In this document: piece by piece, positions 24,379 through 27,876 of the stretch
How positions within the stretch are numbered: the first letter of the stretch is position 1
How the letters are laid out: each line of letters starts with the position of its first letter
IMG/VR virus record: IMGVR_UViG_3300032331_003817
Location: 1 to 27,876 of that record
Direction: 5' to 3' (one strand)
DNA from: a virus
Length of the DNA stretch: 27,876 nucleotides
Program-made: the position numbers and the translations under genes
Notes under the pieces: generated by a model
The model's input: only the letters and a program-made list of their open reading frames with translations
What the model was told of the DNA's origin: nothing
The model's database searches: none

Positions 24379-24924
24379 TTATATTAATGTTTGAATAATT
24401 CCTTCGATTATTCTGCTTTTTTCATCATCGCTGATTTTATTAATTTTTAAGTAAGAAGATATAATATTATTTAATTTAACTTTATTTGAAGCCATGTTAG
24501 TTAAGCCAATATTTTCTTTTACAAGTATTCGAGTTAAATTTTGAATGTGGTCCCCAGCTTTAATGTTTCTTACACTAATTGAGGGTTTAGATTCAGCTAT
24601 AATATTTTGGTTTGCTTGTGATTTCACTTCTACTGTTACCTTTCTTGCTGTTTCTACTTCAAAATCCGATTCCCAGGGTGTAAAATACGTATCATCTGCT
24701 ATAACTTCAAGCTTAATTTTACCTTTTGTTGATTCTTCTAATAAGTTTTTTAATTTTTTAATAGGAATGGTACATTTCCCTTTAGAATCAATAGTTCCTT
24801 TAAATAAAAGGTTTAAATTATCTGATTCTATTAATAAGCGTGCTTGGCTATTTTTAACAGAAGCACCTTCTAGTGATATAGAACATTCAAATACTTCTTG
24901 TTTATCTGTGTATAATATATACAT
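24379..24924 (-). CDS. Unknown two-domain protein (beta N-terminus, helical C-terminus)
   Basis: A 181-residue protein. Residues 1-100 are probably a beta-sandwich (MYILYTDKQEVFECSISLEG, GKIKLEVIADDTYFTPWESD), a linker with VTVEVKSQANQN follows, and residues 128-181 are helical (IQNLTRILVKENIGLTNMAS, DDEKSRIIEGIIQTLI). It overlaps the upstream 116-residue gene by one base (TAATG at 24926-24922) and lies 9 bp before the long-fibre gene. The pair with the 116-residue gene looks like a functional unit. I recall similar proteins in marine T4-like phages but no assigned role; a prohead-core or scaffold-type role is possible and unproven. Confidence 0.68.
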   Translation of the reverse strand: MYILYTDKQEVFECSISLEGASVKNSQARLLIESDNLNLLFKGTIDSKGKCTIPIKKLKNLLEESTKGKIKLEVIADDTYFTPWESDFEVETARKVTVEVKSQANQNIIAESKPSISVRNIKAGDHIQNLTRILVKENIGLTNMASNKVKLNNIISSYLKINKISDDEKSRIIEGIIQTLI

Positions 24925-25274
24925 TATCTATTTATTTTAATATCAATTCCTAGTATTTCTTTAGCTACTAGTGTTACATCGGCTATACGTATTTGACGAT
25001 TTAGTACCTTTTTAGTTTCTTTATATTCTATGCCCTTAACTTGACATAAAAGTTTAATAAATTTCTTTTTCTTATCAGGTTCTTTATCAAAATAATCATC
25101 AGGACTTTTACCACCTTGTAAAGCATCAATTAATTCAATGATTAAAGCGCAATCATTCCACAGATTTGTTCCTGTAACTATTTCATTAGGAGGATATATT
25201 TTTCCATCAGTTGGATTGGTTGCGCTCCATTTAAAGTTTGCTGTATTCCATTGAAAGGGTATTCTAGTTGACAT
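24924..25274 (-). CDS. Unknown protein coupled to the 181-residue gene
   Basis: A 116-residue protein. The N-terminal 40 residues are Trp/Asn/Pro-rich (RIPFQWNTANFKWSATNPTD), and the remainder is helical and Lys-rich (LWNDCALIIELIDALQGGKS, KKKKFIKLLCQVKGIEYKET), ending AKEILGIDIKINR. No membrane helix or catalytic motif is visible. It follows the putative lysin gene after 16 bp and is coupled to the next gene by a TAATG overlap. The leader AACGGGGATTTTTA contains a purine run close to ATG, but it is not a convincing Shine-Dalgarno. Function is unknown. Confidence 0.65.
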   Translation of the reverse strand: MSTRIPFQWNTANFKWSATNPTDGKIYPPNEIVTGTNLWNDCALIIELIDALQGGKSPDDYFDKEPDKKKKFIKLLCQVKGIEYKETKKVLNRQIRIADVTLVAKEILGIDIKINR

Positions 25275-25290
25275 TAAAAATCCCCGTTAT

Positions 25291-25884
25291 TTACCTAATA
25301 TCTGTTGATTCAATTAAAGTATAAGTAAAAGAATTTCCATGAATATCTCTTGATTTGCGACAAATTGCCATAAACTCTTCAAAGTCTTTAGATCGTTTAA
25401 ATACTTGACATCCTTCAGACCAATTTTCTACATAGGTAGAATCGGCTCCTGCTTTGTGAATATTAATTCCAAATACACCTTCATCAATTTTTAATTCATC
25501 AAACTTTAAATCTTTATTAGCATCACGATATACTTTAACGTTTTTTGCTTGACCTAAAGCTTCGTATTTCCCTTGATGTAATCTAATAGTATGTGATCCT
25601 CTATATTGACCTTCTACTAAACGTGCAACTCCTTTTGCATTGTGGAATTGTTGAACACCTTTTTTACCTGGGTCAGTTGTATTTGTCCATTCTTTGTATT
25701 GCCATTCCCCTCCTACTTTATAGGATACTGTAATAACGTCATCAAATACGTTTGTTACTGTTTGACCTGTTGCTGCGTTTCTAACACCTACGATGTTTAC
25801 GTCATAATCTTTTGCTCCTTCAAACCAAACATATCCTTTTGATTTTACTGCTGCTTCAACTTGTTCTTTTGTGTACTTTGCCAT
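25291..25884 (-). CDS. Putative lysin with L,D-transpeptidase-like (YkuD-like) active site
   Basis: A 197-residue protein. The C-terminal part carries FGINIHKAG (His143) and ENWSEGCQVF (Ser156, Cys159), the His ... SxGC arrangement of YkuD-type L,D-transpeptidases, followed by FEEFMAICRKSRDIHGNSFT. A preceding segment has GQYRGSHTIRLHQGKYEALG and VYRDANKDLKFDE. Proteins of this pattern occur in phages and are thought to act on peptidoglycan. Its place in a cassette with a holin-like gene supports a role in host lysis or in cell-wall modification. No signal peptide is present, so export would need the holin. The YkuD assignment is by motif only; it might alternatively be a non-catalytic relative, although both key residues are present. 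The leader ATAAAATAAAATAAAA precedes ATG. Confidence 0.6.
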   Translation of the reverse strand: MAKYTKEQVEAAVKSKGYVWFEGAKDYDVNIVGVRNAATGQTVTNVFDDVITVSYKVGGEWQYKEWTNTTDPGKKGVQQFHNAKGVARLVEGQYRGSHTIRLHQGKYEALGQAKNVKVYRDANKDLKFDELKIDEGVFGINIHKAGADSTYVENWSEGCQVFKRSKDFEEFMAICRKSRDIHGNSFTYTLIESTDIR

Positions 25885-25918
25885 TTTTATTTTATTTTAT
25901 AGTTATTTTATATATTAA

Positions 25919-26929
25919 TTAAAACCAATTTTTAGGGTTCCATTTTGATCTTTTAGCATCTTCTGCAGCTCTGTTTAAAGCATCTTGTGTTTCACGAGCT
26001 ACTCTTTCAGTCTCTCTTTGTGCTGCTTCTGCTGCTGCTTGAGTTTCTCTAGCTACACGTTCAGTTTCTCTTTGAGCTGCTGCTGCTTGTTCTTCAGCAA
26101 TTCTTCTTGATTCTGCTGCTAAACGATCCGCTTCTCTTTGAGCTGCTTCTGCTTGCGCTTTAGCTTCGTTTGCAATTCTATCAGCCTCTCTTTGTGCTGC
26201 TTCTGCTGCTAATCGTTGTGCCTCTAAAGCTAAACGATCAGCTTCTCTTTGAGTCGCTTCAGCTAATTCCCTTGACACTTTTGCTAATTTTTCTGCCTCC
26301 TCTGCTGCTATTCTAGCATCTTCAGCTATTTGATTTGTATCAACGCTTACACTTAAATCAACATCAACTCCAAGCAATACTGCTACCTCACCACTAACTC
26401 CTACTGTTGCTACTCCGTCTACGTAAGTAGCTTCACCACCACCCCCAATTCCAACTTGCTCTCCAACTGACACACCTGCACCCGCTGTAACTGAGCCCTC
26501 TCTGAAATCAGCAGTTCCTTCTCCATCAACACCTACTGAGGTACCTGCTGATACACTTCCGTTTGCTACTACCCCTTCATCACCTGCTCTTACTTCAAGA
26601 CTAGCTTCGTTTCCTGTTTTTGCATAAGCATCTACAGAACCACCAACTCCAAATCCTTCAGCATTAGCTTGGCCCTCTACTGTAACATGAACTTCAGTTG
26701 TATCTGAATAGTTTGCTTCTACATACACATTGTTACCATCTAAGCCACCATCAACTGATGCTTCGGTTCCAGTTTTAGCAGACACTTCAATACCAATTGA
26801 GGCATTTTCATCTCCTGTTTCTACTCCTGCAGATGCTGTAGTTGTAGTGTCAATTGAGGCACCACCTGAGGTTTCATCTGAATGTGTTTCAGCTGTTTGA
26901 TTTTGTTTCACACGCGCATGTTTTTTCAT
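25919..26929 (-). CDS. Ala/Gly-rich fibrous protein with long C-terminal coiled coil
   Basis: A 336-residue protein. Residues 1-35 are a basic then Thr/Ser-rich lead with no signal peptide. Residues 36-200 are Gly/Val/Ala-rich alternating strands with internal repeats (AKTGTEASVD at 51, AKTGNEASLE at 103; GVSVGEQVGIGGGGEATYV), suggesting a beta-solenoid or beta-prism. Residues 201-326 are a continuous charged coiled coil in which QRE(A/T)(D/E)R recurs five times at 18-22 residue spacing. It ends SKWNPKNWF. The layout resembles a trimeric fibre or a TolA/colicin-like translocation region. Its DNA is visibly less AT-rich than its neighbours, a sign of protein composition or of recent acquisition. 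It lies 2 bp from the sensor-like gene. The role is unknown: spanin-like tether, adhesin or secreted fibre are all possible. Confidence 0.7.
   Translation of the reverse strand: MKKHARVKQNQTAETHSDETSGGASIDTTTTASAGVETGDENASIGIEVSAKTGTEASVDGGLDGNNVYVEANYSDTTEVHVTVEGQANAEGFGVGGSVDAYAKTGNEASLEVRAGDEGVVANGSVSAGTSVGVDGEGTADFREGSVTAGAGVSVGEQVGIGGGGEATYVDGVATVGVSGEVAVLLGVDVDLSVSVDTNQIAEDARIAAEEAEKLAKVSRELAEATQREADRLALEAQRLAAEAAQREADRIANEAKAQAEAAQREADRLAAESRRIAEEQAAAAQRETERVARETQAAAEAAQRETERVARETQDALNRAAEDAKRSKWNPKNWF
25965..26330 (-). repeat. Coiled-coil coding repeats (QREADR / QRETER units)
   Basis: The plus strand shows repeated CTCTTTGAGCTGC(T)-like blocks coding AAQREADRLA and AAQRETERVARETQ. 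The last two units are near-identical in protein. Spacing is 18-22 residues, not the 14-residue period seen in the fibre gene. The units probably build an extended helical shaft. Confidence 0.65.
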
Positions 26930-26931
26930 GT

Positions 26932-27555
26932 TTATTTCTTTTTTATAGGTTTTTTGATGGGTTTTTTAATGGGTTTCTTTTTTCTTACGGGTTTAGTAAT
27001 TAAGGGTTTATCAAATCTTATTAACATAACAAATCCCAATAATAGTAAAACTAAAAAATAAATATATATGTTAAGTTCTAAAACTGCTCGTTGCAATTTA
27101 TCATTAGATTTTTCATAAGTTACATTTCTTAAATTTTCTATACTAGTAATAATTCTAGTTTTATAAGATAAATATTGATCAGTAAAAAATGCGGTATCAT
27201 TCATAGCAGCAAATGCTGGGGCCTCTATTACTGTTGCTAATTCATTGCTCAAACTTAAACCTTCATTGTAATATACCATACCTTCAGGTATAATATCAAA
27301 TTTCATTTGCTTTCTTCTTTCTAAATGAGAATTAAATTCATTTATGAATTTTTCTTTACCTGTAGCAGTGTATGCTATGGCTAGATAGGTTAAGCTATCT
27401 GTAGAGGTTCTTAAGTAATATGCGGTTCGTTTACCATTATCTAACTCTACATGAGCGTCTTCAATATCCTTTATTGCCGACATCGATAATAGTGCTGCAA
27501 TTGCAATTGGAATAGATATAAGCCATAGCTTACTCTTTATTTTTTCTATAATCAT
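26932..27555 (-). CDS. Membrane protein with chemoreceptor-like extracellular sensor domain
   Basis: A 207-residue protein with two membrane helices (residues 9-27, LWLISIPIAIAALLSMSAI; residues 162-180, NIYIYFLVLLLLGFVMLIR) enclosing about 135 helical residues. Within them, YLRTSTDSLTYLAIAYTATG (48-66) and the following FINEFNSHLERRKQ match the pattern R-x-S-S-D-x-L-T-x-x-A-x-x-Y-x-x-T-G that marks the ligand-binding region of many methyl-accepting chemoreceptors and sensor kinases. SNELATVIEAPAFAAMN (103-119) and DQYLSYKTRIITSIENL fit the later helices of the same domain. There is no HAMP, kinase or MCP signalling module, only a tail of KKPIKKPIKKP repeats. It overlaps the holin-like gene by four bases (ATGA). 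A sensor of periplasmic state that gates lysis is a hypothesis; capture of a host gene fragment is the likely origin. Confidence 0.68.
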   Translation of the reverse strand: MIIEKIKSKLWLISIPIAIAALLSMSAIKDIEDAHVELDNGKRTAYYLRTSTDSLTYLAIAYTATGKEKFINEFNSHLERRKQMKFDIIPEGMVYYNEGLSLSNELATVIEAPAFAAMNDTAFFTDQYLSYKTRIITSIENLRNVTYEKSNDKLQRAVLELNIYIYFLVLLLLGFVMLIRFDKPLITKPVRKKKPIKKPIKKPIKKK

Positions 27556-27876
27556 TTAATAACTTTTTTAGTAACTTTCTTTTTAATAGGTGATTTTCTA
27601 ACGGGTTTTTTAACTTCTGGTTGAGGAGCAACTTGGTTTAAGAATTTATTACTTAATACTTCGACTAATTTTAATCCTAAAAATCCAACAATAAAAGCTA
27701 ACCCATTTTGTAGTTTAGCTTCTTTTAAATTAAGTAATTCAATCATTACGGGAGTAAGGTAATTTGCGGCTGCCATACCACCAAAAATAGATAATATAGT
27801 TGATCTAATACCGGTTTCGGTATTTTTAGATGCCATTAAGATAGCTCCAAATAACCCACTAATTAAAAAACTTATA
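27552..27876 (-). CDS. Holin-like membrane protein, start outside the window
   Basis: An ATG at 27836 gives 94 residues, but the same frame stays open to the right edge and codes ISFLISGLFGAIL directly before that Met, which looks like a membrane helix. The true start is therefore probably beyond 27876. Two further hydrophobic segments follow (TILSIFGGMAAANYLTPVMI and NGLAFIVGFLGLKLVEVL), then a cytoplasmic basic tail (KKPVRKSPIKKKVTKKVIK). Three helices with a basic C-terminus and small size fit a class I-type holin. It is coupled by an ATGA overlap to the sensor-like gene, and a YkuD-like lysin lies two genes downstream. No family-specific motif is certain. Confidence 0.6.
   Translation of the reverse strand, partial: ISFLISGLFGAILMASKNTETGIRSTILSIFGGMAAANYLTPVMIELLNLKEAKLQNGLAFIVGFLGLKLVEVLSNKFLNQVAPQPEVKKPVRKSPIKKKVTKKVIK

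Noticed and set aside
24545-24940. 131-residue plus-strand open frame
   Set aside because: It lies wholly opposite the 181-residue gene, which has coherent protein character and a coupled start. The plus frame has no supporting context and is a shadow of that gene.

Overview
This window is a late-gene segment of a T4-like tailed phage (contractile tail), AT-rich and densely packed, with every credible gene on the minus strand. Transcription therefore runs from the right edge (27876) to the left edge (1). The host is probably a member of Bacteroidota (Flavobacteria-like). Most starts lack a Shine-Dalgarno sequence and are preceded by A/T-only leaders such as TATAAAATAAAATG, and the adhesins (BspA-type leucine-rich repeats, TASYV and SHAEG repeats) are of kinds common in viruses of that phylum. 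The host call is an inference.

In transcription order: (1) 27876-25291 is a lysis-like cassette. It holds a holin-like membrane protein whose true start lies outside the window, a two-helix membrane protein whose extracellular part resembles the sensor domain of chemoreceptors, an Ala/Gly-rich fibrous protein with a long coiled coil, and an L,D-transpeptidase-like (YkuD-like) putative lysin. (2) 25274-24379 holds two conserved-looking genes of unknown role. (3) 24369-18231 is the host-recognition module: a 1246-residue fibre with a C1q-like N-terminal domain, 23 SHAEG repeats at an exact 42-bp period and TASYV octads; a 733-residue BspA-type LRR adhesin; and a small possible fibre-assembly protein. 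(4) 18230-18027 is the only gap of any size, about 200 bp of very AT-rich DNA. (5) 18026-15541 holds small unknown proteins, an HD-domain hydrolase, a one-helix membrane protein and a gp55-like late sigma factor. (6) 15506-1 is the baseplate and tail module: a gp5-like spike protein, a hydrophobic structural protein, gp25, gp6 (Baseplate_J), a DNRLRE-like beta protein, a giant 1832-residue baseplate/tail protein with a LamG-like domain, three further virion proteins (two of them paralogues), and the first 32 codons of another gene cut by the left edge.

Most genes abut or overlap by 1-4 bp (TAATG or ATGA junctions), which suggests translational coupling in long late operons. The gp55-like factor probably serves transcription of the flanking virion genes. 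The most unusual part is the lysis-like cassette, where a truncated chemoreceptor-like sensor sits between a holin-like protein and a putative cell-wall enzyme and shares a Lys/Pro-rich tail motif with the holin-like protein. A sensor that gates lysis timing is an attractive but unproven hypothesis.
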